Below the pieces are notes generated by a model that made no database searches, was not told the DNA's origin, and worked only from the letters and a program-made list of their open reading frames with translations. The position numbers and the translations under genes were made by a program. From positions 221,906-285,905 of the forward strand of contig NZ_JALIDZ010000008.1 of NCBI RefSeq assembly GCF_025397915.1: 64,000 nt of DNA. The letters run 5' to 3'. The stretch is from Microbaculum marinisediminis (GTDB taxonomy: Bacteria > Pseudomonadota > Alphaproteobacteria > Rhizobiales > Tepidamorphaceae). Within the stretch, counting starts at the first letter, position 1; every line of letters starts with the position of its first letter. Below are positions 17,643 to 26,471 of this stretch, piece after piece.

Positions 17643-18689
17643 TCACGCGCGCGCGGCGATCGTCCGTTCGATGTAATCGTTCCCGGCCGACGCGCGAAGG
17701 CGGTTCGTCCCACCGGTCCGCGCGTTCAACCGCCGGGCGCGCTTCAAGAACAGATGCAGATCGAGCTCCCAGGAGAACCCGGATCCGCCATGCAGCTGGA
17801 TCGCGGTTGCGGTCGCCCGCATGGCGGCGTCCGCGGCAAGCGTCCGCGCGGCCCGCGTATCCTGGAACGTCGCCCCATCGCCAACGCCGTGCGCGAGCGC
17901 CAGCCGTGCCGTGCGCAACGCTGTGTGCACATCGGCCAGACGGTGTTTCAGCGCCTGAAACGCACCGATCGGCCTGCCGAACTGCTTGCGGCTCGACACG
18001 TGCTCGACCGTACGCGCGAGCGCGGCTTCTCCGACCCCCAGCAGGTCCGCGCCGACGGCAATGTGCATTGCCGAAAGGACCCGGCGCGTGGCCTCCGCGC
18101 CAAGTGTGATCGGCGGGCATCGGGAAGGATCCGGGAGGACGACTCGCGCCACGGAAACCGACAGATCCATGGACTGCAGCGGACTGATCTCCGCGCCATC
18201 GAGATCCGTGATGAGCACACGCAGTTCGCCGCCGCTTTCCTCGATCACGGCCAGATGCGTCGCCTGAAGCGCGTGTTCGACGGGCGCGAACGAGACGGAC
18301 CCGCCGCTGCCGTCGGGTATGCTGGCTTCCGCATAGGCGACCCGCACGTCGCCCGCGGCAACGCCTGGAAGCAGTGCAGACAGGGTTTCGACCTCCCGCG
18401 CCACAGAGGGCAGGAGGACGGCGGTTTCGGCGAACGGCCCGCAAAACAGGTGCCGACCGGCCGACTCGCAGATGTCAGCGATGTAGGCGAGCCCGAGGCC
18501 AAGCCCCCCGTGCGCCTCGTCGATATCGGCTGCGGTCCACCCCATTTCGGCGGCCAGCGACCAGTGCCGGCGGGACAACGCCTGCGGATCCGGTTCGGCG
18601 GGTGTCAGGACGACGTTGGCGAGGGCGCTGTCGACCGCCTCCCGCAGCATCGGGTCGGCAAACGCGGTCGTATGTGCTTCGGTAGTCAT
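17643..18689 (-). CDS. Acyl-CoA dehydrogenase, probable non-catalytic partner subunit
   Basis: This 348-residue protein is shorter than usual for the family (about 380). The ACAD fold is visible: AAEMGWTAADIDEAHGGLGLGLAYIADICE, then VSSRKQFGRPIGAFQALKHRLADVHT (overlapping parts), then AIQLHGGSGFSWELDLHLFLKRA. At the place where MCAD-type enzymes have YEGT the protein reads RTGGT, so that catalytic glutamate is absent, and no alternative base is clear. It overlaps the 402-residue dehydrogenase by ATGA. Pairs of this kind form alpha2beta2 enzymes such as ChsE4-ChsE5 of steroid side-chain oxidation; here that is inference. Confidence 0.87.
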   Translation of the reverse strand: MTTEAHTTAFADPMLREAVDSALANVVLTPAEPDPQALSRRHWSLAAEMGWTAADIDEAHGGLGLGLAYIADICESAGRHLFCGPFAETAVLLPSVAREVETLSALLPGVAAGDVRVAYAEASIPDGSGGSVSFAPVEHALQATHLAVIEESGGELRVLITDLDGAEISPLQSMDLSVSVARVVLPDPSRCPPITLGAEATRRVLSAMHIAVGADLLGVGEAALARTVEHVSSRKQFGRPIGAFQALKHRLADVHTALRTARLALAHGVGDGATFQDTRAARTLAADAAMRATATAIQLHGGSGFSWELDLHLFLKRARRLNARTGGTNRLRASAGNDYIERTIAARA

Positions 18690-19894
18690 CGCGGCAGCCC
18701 CAGCCCACGTTCGGCAATGATGTTGCGGTGGATTTCCGAGGTTCCGGCGAGAATCGTCTCGGCCCGCGTCCAGAGGTAGTCGCGGTTCCAGCGCCCTTCC
18801 GCCGGCGCCGACCGTTCCTGCGGGCCAAGGACGACATCGGGGCCGAGGATATCCATCGCCAGATCCAGGAGACGCTGGTGATTTTCGCTCCACAGGAGCT
18901 TGACCGAAGAGCCGTCGACGCCCGGGGGCACGCCCTGCTCGGCCATCTCGAGGATGCGGTCCGCATACAGTCGAAGCGCCTGGACGTTCAGGCTCAGATC
19001 GGTGACCGTCGAGCGGACCGCGGGATCGTCTATCAGGCGCTGCCCGTGCCGGAACGTTCCGGCGGCAAGCAGAACGAGCGCGTCGAGCTCTGCCTGCATC
19101 CTCACGATGCGCGGAACGAAGTAGGTGCTGCGTTCGTAGTTCGCCGCCGCCATGGCGATGCGCCAGCCGCCATTCTCCTCGCCGAGAAGACAATCGGCCG
19201 GCACTTCGACATCATCGAAGAAGACCTCGTTGTAGTCCGCCTCGCCGGTTATCTGGCGTATGGGACGGACCGTAATGCCGGGCAGGCGCATGTCGACGAG
19301 CAGCACGGATATTCCCGCGCGTGGCGACTCGCCGCCACCGGTCCGCGCCAGCAGCAGACACCGGTCGGCGATATCGGCGAAGCTCGTCCAGATCTTCTGC
19401 CCGTTCAGGACATAGACATCATCGCGTCGTTCCGCCCTTGTGGCCAGCGCGGCGAGATCAGACCCCGCCCCCGGCTCGGAATAGCCCTGGCACCAGATCT
19501 CGGAGTTGGACAGGATCCGTGGCAGATAACGTTGTTTCTGGTCCGCGCTACCGTAGTCGATCAGCGTCGGCGCGACGATCCCGTGGCCGATCATGTTGAC
19601 CGGCAGGGGTGTCCCGGCCCGCGCGCACTCCTCGTGGAAGATCGCCTGGCGCGTCAGGGACAGAGCGTGGCCGCCCAGCGCCTCCGGCCACCCCAGACCG
19701 GAAAGCCCGGACCTGCAGAGGTGATCTTCCCATTCCCGGCGGAAGGCGAGGCCGTGCAGATCGGCGGTTCCCAGCCGATCGCCGGCGGCGACCGGCAGCG
19801 CGGCGGCGAGCCAGTCGCGCAGGCCGGCGCGGAAGGCCTCGTCGCCGGTCTCGCGGAGAAACCCGGGACCGCGCGTCATCGCAGCAACCGGCAT
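18686..19894 (-). CDS. Acyl-CoA dehydrogenase, probable catalytic subunit
   Basis: This 402-residue flavoenzyme has the N-terminal helical domain, the FAD-binding WCQGYSEPGAGSDLAAL, GQKIWTSFADIADRCLLLAR, and C-terminal LAGTSEIHRNIIAERGLGLPR. The MCAD-position glutamate is replaced (LAGT). Glu254 in ANYERSTYF is in the alternative position used by isovaleryl-CoA and ChsE-type enzymes. It would introduce an alpha,beta double bond into an acyl-CoA, passing electrons to ETF. The start is ATG 19894, a TGATG junction with the hydratase gene; a GTG one codon earlier also exists. The 4-nt overlap with the partner subunit supports a complex. Confidence 0.92.
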   Translation of the reverse strand: MPVAAMTRGPGFLRETGDEAFRAGLRDWLAAALPVAAGDRLGTADLHGLAFRREWEDHLCRSGLSGLGWPEALGGHALSLTRQAIFHEECARAGTPLPVNMIGHGIVAPTLIDYGSADQKQRYLPRILSNSEIWCQGYSEPGAGSDLAALATRAERRDDVYVLNGQKIWTSFADIADRCLLLARTGGGESPRAGISVLLVDMRLPGITVRPIRQITGEADYNEVFFDDVEVPADCLLGEENGGWRIAMAAANYERSTYFVPRIVRMQAELDALVLLAAGTFRHGQRLIDDPAVRSTVTDLSLNVQALRLYADRILEMAEQGVPPGVDGSSVKLLWSENHQRLLDLAMDILGPDVVLGPQERSAPAEGRWNRDYLWTRAETILAGTSEIHRNIIAERGLGLPR

Positions 19895-20682
19895 CACGAC
19901 TTGCCCCGGCCGATCGCCCCGGACAGGCCGTCGCCGCGCATGCGCGCGAATTCATCGGACACGTGCGACAGCTGATGCGCGTCGAAATGCGCCGAGAGCG
20001 CTGTCCGGAAACCCTGCGCATCGAAGGTCCGGTTCAGCGACCGCTTGACGAGCTTGACCGCAAACGGCGGCGCCGCCGCGATCTTTTCGGCGAGAGCGTG
20101 CGTCTGGGCGTCCAGGTCGGCCCGCGGATAGACGTGGTTCACCATCCCTATCGCATGGGCCTCGGCAGCCGGCATCCGTTCGCCCGTGTAGAGGAACTCC
20201 TTGGCGCGCCGCATCCCCATTACCCAGGGGTGAATGAGCACCTCGACGGCGGCCGCCGACATCGTGCGGGTCACCGGATCGCAGAAGAACGCATCGTCGG
20301 ACGCCACCACCAGGTCGCACATGTTGGCGACCATGAACCCGCCTGCGATGCAGGCGCCTTGAACCCGCGCGATCGTCGGCTTGGGACAATCCCAAATGCG
20401 GAGCGCGTAGTCGAAATAGCGCTGCTCCTCGTAGGCCCAGCGCTGTTCGACGGTGAAATCCTGCCGTTCGCGTTCAGCTTCCTTGAGATCGTGCCCGGCG
20501 GAGAAATGATCTCCCTGGCCGCCGATGACGATGACCCGCACCGTGCTGTCCTCGACCGCCTTCGCCAGCGCGGCGTCCAGCTCGTCCAGCAGGGTCCTGC
20601 TTTCGGCGTTACGCGCTTCCGGGCGCGCGTGAAGGATGTAGGCGACGGCGCCGTCGATACGATATTCGATGTTCTGGAACAC
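19894..20682 (-). CDS. Enoyl-CoA hydratase/isomerase family protein
   Basis: The protein is 262 residues from GTG 20682, a normal crotonase length. Motifs are HARPEARNAESRTLLDELDAAL at the N-terminus, the oxyanion-hole region GQGDHFSAGHDLKEAE, and ACIAGGFMVANMCDLVVASDDAFFCDP. In place of the usual catalytic glutamates the active-site region reads DPVTRTMSAAAVEV, so hydration by the standard two-Glu mechanism is doubtful. Ring-opening or isomerase relatives remain possible. The frame stays open to a TTG at 20751, but those 23 residues look non-homologous. It is the first gene of the hydratase-dehydrogenase unit and overlaps the dehydrogenase start. Confidence 0.88.
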   Translation of the reverse strand: MFQNIEYRIDGAVAYILHARPEARNAESRTLLDELDAALAKAVEDSTVRVIVIGGQGDHFSAGHDLKEAERERQDFTVEQRWAYEEQRYFDYALRIWDCPKPTIARVQGACIAGGFMVANMCDLVVASDDAFFCDPVTRTMSAAAVEVLIHPWVMGMRRAKEFLYTGERMPAAEAHAIGMVNHVYPRADLDAQTHALAEKIAAAPPFAVKLVKRSLNRTFDAQGFRTALSAHFDAHQLSHVSDEFARMRGDGLSGAIGRGKS

Positions 20683-20837
20683 GCTTCTGGCTCGCAAGTC
20701 TTCGAAACAGGAATTGTTCGAAGGACTGTAGCCATCCGTGTAGCGCGGCAATAGTGACCGGCCGCCCGCAGGTTTCCACCATATGGAAGAGCCGCGGCGA
20801 CCTGATCGCCGGGAGCCCGCTCCGATCCAGCCGGCGC

Positions 20838-22160
20838 TTAGTCGAAAACCGTATCGAAGGTCTCGCCGAGCAACGACACCATCTGTTCCAGCTCACCGCG
20901 CGTGGCCGTGTATGGCGGCGCCAGCAGCACATGGTCGCCGACCTGGCCGTCGACGGTGCCCGAACCCGGGTAGCAGAGCAGGCCCAGTTGCTGCGCCTCG
21001 GCCTTGACGCGCGCGGCTAGGCGCGCGCCGGCCGGAAACGGGGCCTTGCTGTCCCGGTCCTCGACCAGTTCGAGCGCCCAGAAATATCCGCGCCCGCGAA
21101 TGTCCCCGACATGCGGATGCTGTGCGAAGGCATCCCGCAGAAGGCCCTCCAGGAACGGTTCCTCCGCCCGCACACACTCCACCAGGCCCTCGCGGCGCAC
21201 GATCGTCTGCGTCGCCAGCGCACCGGCGCAAGCCACCGGATGGCCGCAGAAGGTCTGGCCATGCAGAAAGCCGCCCGATCCGTCCGCGAACGCCTGATGT
21301 ACCCGGCCCGACACCAAGACCGCGCCGAGCGGCAGGTAGCCCGCGCCCAATCCCTTGGCGAGCGTCATCACATCGGGCGCCACCCCTTCGGCGAGACAGG
21401 CGTGCAGATGGCCGGTCCGCCCCATGCCGCACATCACCTCGTCGAGGATCAACAGCACGCCGTAGCGATCGCAGATCTCCCGTATCCGGGAAAAATACCC
21501 CGGCGCGGGCGCGACCGCGCCGAGAGTCGCCCCCACGACGGTCTCGGCGATGAAGGCCGACACCGTCTCCGGACCGATGTCCAGGATCGCCCGTTCCAGG
21601 TCGTCGGCGGCCCGCCGGCCGTACTCCTCGGCGCTCTCGCCCTGCGCCATCCCGCGATAGGGATAGCAGGGCGGGATATGATGCATCTCGACCAGAAGAT
21701 CCTGATAGGCCGTCCGGCGGCCGCGATTGCCGCCGGCCGCAAGCGCGCCCAGCGTGTTGCCATGGTAGCTCTGCCAACGGCTGATCACATGCCGGCGTGC
21801 GGGCTCGCCACGCTCGCGGTGATACTGGTGCGCCATCTTCAGCGCCGTCTCGACCGCCTCGGACCCGCTCAGCACGAAGTAGACCTTGTCGATGCCCGCG
21901 GGCGCGCCCGCGACCAGAAGGTCCGCCAGTTCCTCGGCCGGCGCGCTGGTGAAGAAGCCCGTGTGCGCATAGGCGAGCCCGCGCGCCTGCGCCGCGATCG
22001 CCTCCGCAACCTCGTCGCGGCCATGGCCGATGCAGGAGACCGCCGCGCCGCCGCAGGCATCCAGATAGCGCCGGCCATCGGCGCCCAGGATGAAGCTGCC
22101 CTCGGCGGACAGGGCGAGAGGCGGGACGGAACGGGCGGAACGGTGGAAGACGTGGCTCAT
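20838..22160 (-). CDS. Class III (omega) aminotransferase
   Basis: This 440-residue PLP enzyme has the class III layout: YLDACGGAAVSCIGHG near the N-terminus, FVLSGSEAVETALKMAHQYH (cofactor phosphate), SRWQSYHGNTLGALA, the aspartate in LLILDEVMCGMGRTG, and the Schiff-base lysine in TLAKGLGAGYLP. It transfers an amino group from an amine or omega-amino acid to a keto acid. ATG 22160 (MSHVFHRS) gives the normal N-terminus; an in-frame start at 22184 adds eight residues. It is divergent from the first M81 gene and shares the putative operator at 22,240. Its paralogue is encoded at 32,686. Confidence 0.93.
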   Translation of the reverse strand: MSHVFHRSARSVPPLALSAEGSFILGADGRRYLDACGGAAVSCIGHGRDEVAEAIAAQARGLAYAHTGFFTSAPAEELADLLVAGAPAGIDKVYFVLSGSEAVETALKMAHQYHRERGEPARRHVISRWQSYHGNTLGALAAGGNRGRRTAYQDLLVEMHHIPPCYPYRGMAQGESAEEYGRRAADDLERAILDIGPETVSAFIAETVVGATLGAVAPAPGYFSRIREICDRYGVLLILDEVMCGMGRTGHLHACLAEGVAPDVMTLAKGLGAGYLPLGAVLVSGRVHQAFADGSGGFLHGQTFCGHPVACAGALATQTIVRREGLVECVRAEEPFLEGLLRDAFAQHPHVGDIRGRGYFWALELVEDRDSKAPFPAGARLAARVKAEAQQLGLLCYPGSGTVDGQVGDHVLLAPPYTATRGELEQMVSLLGETFDTVFD

Positions 22161-22201
22161 CGCAAGGGCTCGCAGAAATGGCATGGCGACGCCGGCGCCG
22201 A

Positions 22202-22258
22202 TTGACAGTGACGCGGGTTCGCCATTAGGGTCATCCGCATAGTGAACATAAATTCACT
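22202..22258 (+). promoter_or_regulatory. Promoter with TAGTGAA/TTCACT operator, divergent region
   Basis: TTGACA (22202-22207) and TAGGGT (22226-22231, 18-bp spacer) make a plausible promoter for the M81 operon. Eight bases further is a perfect inverted repeat: AGTGAA (22241-22246), 6 nt, TTCACT (22253-22258). A repressor bound there would block initiation. The same half-site follows a similar promoter at 26,406, before the amino-acid ABC genes. The IclR regulator encoded at 25,517 is the natural candidate. Confidence 0.55.
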
Positions 22259-22321
22259 GAACGGACAACCATCGCCACAAAGCGGCCGGCTTCGCTGTGG
22301 CGGACACCAAGAAAGACGAGC

Positions 22322-23821
22322 GTGAGCCCGATGCGGCGTCTGGCGATTGCGCGGCTCTGGCACGAGGCCAGTGCGTTTTCCCCCATCCCGACGGGACTGG
22401 ACAGATTTCACCTGCGCGAGTGGCAGGCCGGGCCGAAAGCGCGCAACGTTTTCCGCGGCACCGCGACGGAAATGGGCGCAGCCGTTGCCTTTCTGGAAGC
22501 CAATCCGTCGTGGGACGGGACCTTCCTGCGCTGCACCTCCGCCATGCCGGGCGGCCCGGTCGAGCAGGCGGCCCTGGATGCGATTATCCACGAGATCGTC
22601 CAGGGGATCTCCGACGGCCCCTGGGACGCGGTCTACATCTCGCTGCACGGCGCCATCGCCGGAACGGAGGACCTCGGCCCCGACTACACGCTTCTCGAGC
22701 GCGTCCGCGCAGCGGTCGGACCGCACGTGCCCGTCGCGGTCACCTTCGACATGCATGCCTGCCTCGACCCGCGGATCGCCGAATGCGCCGATATCATCGT
22801 CGGCTACAAGACCTATCCGCATGTCGACATGGCACAGACGGCGGCAAAGGCCCTCGGCCTGCTCGATCGCATGGCGCGGGGCGGCGAGCGGCTGAAATCC
22901 CTGATCCTGCCCGTGCCGATGCTGCCGCTGAGCCACGCCATGCGCACGGCAGGCGATCCGATGGGCGCGCTGGTACGCCTCGCGGCGGAGACCGAGACGG
23001 CGCGAGGCCTGCAAGACATCACCGTGTTCGGCGGCTTCGCCTATGCCGATACCCCGTGGACCTCATCCTCGGTGACCGTGTGCTATCGCGACGAAGGCGA
23101 GGCGTCCGGCCTGGACGCGCATGCGGCCGCGCGGGAGGTCGCGGCGGAGCTCAAGCGCCGCCACGCCGACTTCCTGTCGACGCTACCCGATGCAGCGCGC
23201 GGCCTACAGCACGCCCGCGACCTGCTGGATCGCGGCACGCCTTGGCCGGTCGCCGTGCTGGAGAACGCCGACAACCCGCTTTCGGGCGGTGCCTGCGATA
23301 CCCCCGGCCTGTTCCAGGCCCTGGTCGACATGCGGCCGCCGTGGCCCGCACTCTTCGCCAGTTTCTACGACCCGGAGCTCGTCGCCAGGGCCCACGCCGC
23401 GGGCCCCGGGACGACGCTGCACGTCACCCTCGGCGGCCGGCTGAGCGACGCGTTCGGTCCGCCCGTTGCCTTCGAAGGCGAGATCGTCCGGCTCACCGAC
23501 GGGCGCTTTTCCAACACCGGCCCGATGGAATACGGCCGGCCGGAGGCGATCGGGCGCACCGTGCTGCTGCGGTCGGGCAACATTTCGGTGGTCGTCGGCG
23601 AGACGCCGCAGAGCGTCAACGATCCGGCATGGTGCGCCCTGCACGGGATCGACCTTGGCGACATCGCGCTGTTCTGCGCGAAGGCCAAGAACCATTTCCG
23701 CGCGAGCTTCGAGCACCTGTGCGGCGCGATCGTCGACGTCGAGACCCCCGGCCCCGCCCCCACAGACCTGACCCGTCTGCCTTATCGGCACGTCCCCCCG
23801 CACTTCCTCGTCCCATCCTGA
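22322..23821 (+). CDS. M81-family metallohydrolase (MlrC-like), copy 1
   Basis: This is a 499-residue protein of the MlrC/M81 family, named for the enzyme that degrades linearised microcystin. The N-terminus has RLWHEASAFSPIPTGLDRF (the family HExxxF block). Metal-site residues are in FDMHACLDPR (D143, H145) and KTYPHVD (H167). The C-terminal domain has NADNPLSGGACD and GKNAKNHFRASF-like KAKNHFRASF. Members are often found beside transporters and aminotransferases and probably hydrolyse amide bonds of small modified peptides or amines; the substrate here is unknown. GTG 22322 is used; ATG 22331 is an equally possible start. It heads an operon with the flavoprotein and IclR gene. Confidence 0.88.
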   Translation: MSPMRRLAIARLWHEASAFSPIPTGLDRFHLREWQAGPKARNVFRGTATEMGAAVAFLEANPSWDGTFLRCTSAMPGGPVEQAALDAIIHEIVQGISDGPWDAVYISLHGAIAGTEDLGPDYTLLERVRAAVGPHVPVAVTFDMHACLDPRIAECADIIVGYKTYPHVDMAQTAAKALGLLDRMARGGERLKSLILPVPMLPLSHAMRTAGDPMGALVRLAAETETARGLQDITVFGGFAYADTPWTSSSVTVCYRDEGEASGLDAHAAAREVAAELKRRHADFLSTLPDAARGLQHARDLLDRGTPWPVAVLENADNPLSGGACDTPGLFQALVDMRPPWPALFASFYDPELVARAHAAGPGTTLHVTLGGRLSDAFGPPVAFEGEIVRLTDGRFSNTGPMEYGRPEAIGRTVLLRSGNISVVVGETPQSVNDPAWCALHGIDLGDIALFCAKAKNHFRASFEHLCGAIVDVETPGPAPTDLTRLPYRHVPPHFLVPS

Positions 23822-23839
23822 CAGCGAGCCCAGCCCGCC

Positions 23840-25456
23840 ATGAACACCCCGTCTCCCGGGAACCACACCTATGACGCCGTCATCATCGGCGGCGGACACA
23901 ACGGCCTGACCTGCGCAGGCTATCTCGCCAAGGCCGGCATGAAGGTGGCGGTCGTGGAGCGCCGGCACATCGTCGGCGGCGCCTGCGTCACGGAGGAATT
24001 TCACCCCGGTTTCCGCAACTCCTCCTGCTCCTATCTCGTCGGCCTGCTGGCGCCCGAGGTGATCGCCGACCTGGAGCTGCACCGTCATGGTCTGGAGATT
24101 CTGGAACGGACCGGAGGAACGCTCAGCGTCCTGCCCGACGGCGGTTCCATCGAGCTGACCACCGACAAGGCCGGCATCATGGACCAGCTGGCGCACACCA
24201 GTCCCTCCGACGCCGACGCCTATGCCGAGCTGTCCAGTCTTCTCGATGTCGCCGCCACGGTCATGCGCGCAGTCGCGCGCGAACGGCCGCCGGAAATGAC
24301 GGGCGGCTGGGGCCAGCTGCTGCAGACCGGCAGGGTCGGGCTGCACCTGCGCCACCTCTCGCCCAAGCAGCGCGCCGATTTCGCCGCGCTCATGCTGAAG
24401 AGCCTTGCCGATTTCCTGAACGAGCGGTTCGACAACGAGGCCTTCAAGGGCGTCTACGGCTTCAAGGGCCTGGTCGGCAACATGGCCAGCCCCTACGCCA
24501 TCGGCTCCGCCTATGTGCTGCTTCATCACGTCTTCGGCGAGGTCAACGGCAAGCGCGGCAAGTGGGGCCAGCCGCGCGGCGGCATGGGCGGCATCACCCA
24601 GGCGATGCAGGCATCGCTGGAAGCGCGCGGCGGCGACGTCTGGCTCGGCGACGGCGTTCGCGAGGTCATCGTCGAGAAGGGCCGTGCCGCGGGGGTCACC
24701 CTGCACGACGGAACCGTCCTGCGCGCGCCGATCGTGGCGTCGAGCGTCAATCCCCGCCTGCTGTTTCTCGAGATGCTGGACACCAGCACGCTCGACAGCA
24801 CGTTCGTGCGTAGGCTGCGCAACTGGCGCTGTCGCTCGGGGACCTTCCGGATGAACGTCGCGCTGTCGGAACTGCCCGACTTCACCGCGCGGCCGGGACG
24901 CGACCTGCAGGCCCATCACACCGGCACCATCGCCATCGCGCCGTCACTCGACTATCTCGAGCGCGCCTACGACGACGCGCGGCACCAGGGATGGTCGCGC
25001 CGCCCCGTGATCTCGATGTGCATCCCCACGACCATCGAGCCCGAGCTCGCGCCGGACGGCGCCCATATCGCCGGCCTCTTCTGCCAGCATTTCAATCCCG
25101 ACCTCCCCGACGGCCGGAGCTGGGACGACCATCGCGACGAGGTCGCCAGACTGGTGATCGACACGATTGGCGACTACGCGCCGAACTTCCCCGGGTCGGT
25201 GCTCGGCTACTCGGCGCTAACACCGCTGGACCTGGAAACCGAATACGGGCTGGTCGGCGGCGACATCTTTCACGGAGAGATGCATCTCGACCAGCTCTTC
25301 AGCCTCAGGCCGGCCGCCGGCCATGCCGCCTACACGAGCCCGATACGGGGACTGTTCCAGTGCGGATCGGGCACCCATCCCGGCGGCGGCGTCACCGGCC
25401 TTCCCGGTATGAACGCGGCGCGGGAAATCCTCAAGCGGCGACGGGAGTTCACCTAG
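23840..25456 (+). CDS. FAD-dependent oxidoreductase (PYROXD2/phytoene desaturase-like)
   Basis: The 538-residue protein begins with a Rossmann FAD motif, DAVIIGGGHNGLTCAGYLAKAG (GxGxxG at 17-22), followed by VVERRHIVGGACVTEE. The C-terminal FAD motif is FQCGSGTHPGGGVTGLPGMNAA. This matches the carotenoid-desaturase/PYROXD2 group, which oxidises amines or alkenes using FAD. It follows the M81 gene by 18 bp. In an operon with a metallohydrolase and aminotransferases, oxidation of an amine or a ring of a modified amino acid is more likely than carotenoid work, since no other carotenoid gene is present. Length is normal. Confidence 0.9.
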   Translation: MNTPSPGNHTYDAVIIGGGHNGLTCAGYLAKAGMKVAVVERRHIVGGACVTEEFHPGFRNSSCSYLVGLLAPEVIADLELHRHGLEILERTGGTLSVLPDGGSIELTTDKAGIMDQLAHTSPSDADAYAELSSLLDVAATVMRAVARERPPEMTGGWGQLLQTGRVGLHLRHLSPKQRADFAALMLKSLADFLNERFDNEAFKGVYGFKGLVGNMASPYAIGSAYVLLHHVFGEVNGKRGKWGQPRGGMGGITQAMQASLEARGGDVWLGDGVREVIVEKGRAAGVTLHDGTVLRAPIVASSVNPRLLFLEMLDTSTLDSTFVRRLRNWRCRSGTFRMNVALSELPDFTARPGRDLQAHHTGTIAIAPSLDYLERAYDDARHQGWSRRPVISMCIPTTIEPELAPDGAHIAGLFCQHFNPDLPDGRSWDDHRDEVARLVIDTIGDYAPNFPGSVLGYSALTPLDLETEYGLVGGDIFHGEMHLDQLFSLRPAAGHAAYTSPIRGLFQCGSGTHPGGGVTGLPGMNAAREILKRRREFT

Positions 25457-25474
25457 CGAACATGCGGGCGCCAT

Positions 25475-25499
25475 GATAACGAGGACCGTCGGATAACGA
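25475..25499 (+). repeat. Two direct GATAACGA repeats before the IclR gene
   Basis: GATAACGA occurs at 25475-25482 and again at 25492-25499, 17 bp apart, in the 60-bp gap just upstream of the IclR gene. It may be a binding site for autoregulation or part of an internal promoter. No other copies were noticed nearby. Confidence 0.35.
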
Positions 25500-25516
25500 T
25501 TCTCGGAGACCCCGCC

Positions 25517-26314
25517 ATGGCCGAAGATGACAGCGCTGCCGCGCCATCGGACAACAGCGCCGATTTCGTCCGCTCTCTGGCGCGCGGGCTCAGCGTCATC
25601 AAGGCCTTCGACCGCTTCACCCCTGCCATGACGCTGAGCGACGTGGCGCGCAAGACCGGGCTGCCGCGCGCCGCCGCCGGCCGTTTCCTGAAGACCCTGG
25701 TCACGCTGGAGTACGCGAGCTTCGACGGGCGCGAATACCGCCTGCGTCCGCGCGTGCTGGAGCTGGGCATGGCCTATTTCAGCTCCTTCTCGTTCATCGA
25801 TATCGCGAATCCTATACTCGAAGCGGCGGCCAAGAAGGCCGGCGAGCCCTGCTCCATGGGCGTGCTCGACGGCACCGAGCTGGTCTACGTGGCGCGCCAC
25901 ACGGCCAATCGGATGATGTCGATCAGCATCGCCCTGGGCAACCGATACCCGGCCACGTCCACGTCGCTCGGCCGCGTGCTGCTCGGCGGTCTGTCCGATG
26001 CCGAGCTCGACGCGCTGCTGGACACGGTGGAGATCCGCCCGGTCACGCCGCAGACGGTGACCGACAAGCGCAAGCTGCGCGACATCATCGTGCAGGGCAG
26101 GTCCGACGGATACTGCACCGCCGACGGCCAGCTCGAGATCGGCATCCGCTCCATCGCCGTCCCGGTGCGCGGGCGCGACGGCAAGATCATTGCCGCCATC
26201 AACATGGGCGTGCCGGCGACCCGGCACACCATGGAAAGCCTGACCACGCACCTGCTGCCGATCCTCCGCGACGCGGCCAGCGAAATCGAGTTCGCGATCC
26301 GCTCCAAACCCTGA
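25517..26314 (+). CDS. IclR-family regulator (PcaR/PobR-like)
   Basis: This 265-residue protein has a winged helix at about 14-70 (FVRSLARGLSVIKAFDRF, LSDVARKTGLPRAAAGRFLKTL) and an effector domain at about 85-260 (SMGVLDGTELVYVARH, RYPATSTSLGRVLLGGLSD, CTADGQLEIGIRSIAVPVRG). The RSLARGLSVIKAF opening is typical of the PcaR/PobR branch. It lies between the M81-flavoprotein genes and the amino-acid ABC operon, both of which carry the TAGTGAAC element. Control of both is the likely role. The ligand is probably the imported substrate or an intermediate. Confidence 0.9.
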   Translation: MAEDDSAAAPSDNSADFVRSLARGLSVIKAFDRFTPAMTLSDVARKTGLPRAAAGRFLKTLVTLEYASFDGREYRLRPRVLELGMAYFSSFSFIDIANPILEAAAKKAGEPCSMGVLDGTELVYVARHTANRMMSISIALGNRYPATSTSLGRVLLGGLSDAELDALLDTVEIRPVTPQTVTDKRKLRDIIVQGRSDGYCTADGQLEIGIRSIAVPVRGRDGKIIAAINMGVPATRHTMESLTTHLLPILRDAASEIEFAIRSKP

Positions 26315-26369
26315 TCAGCACGCCGTCCGCCGGCTCCAAGCCCCGGCGCCGAAGCGCACCGCCGTGCGC

Positions 26370-26425
26370 TTGACAGCCCCGCTCATCCTTTTTACGGTGT
26401 ACGTATAGTGAACCATTGACCGCTA
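26370..26425 (+). promoter_or_regulatory. Promoter and TAGTGAAC operator of the amino-acid ABC operon
   Basis: A perfect -35 TTGACA (26370-26375) is followed, 17 bp later, by TACGGT (26393-26398). Seven bases further is TAGTGAAC (26406-26413), with CGCTA at 26421-26425 making an imperfect dyad. Arrangement and half-site match the promoter at 22,202, which supports a common repressor, probably the adjacent IclR protein. Confidence 0.55.
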
Positions 26426-26471
26426 GGCGAACATATCAGATCGCGATACGATGCGGAACGAGGGGACCCGC

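Noticed and set aside
23204..24919. 571-codon minus-strand frame opposite the M81 and flavoprotein genes
   Set aside because: Composition is typical of antisense translation and it crosses the boundary between two real genes.
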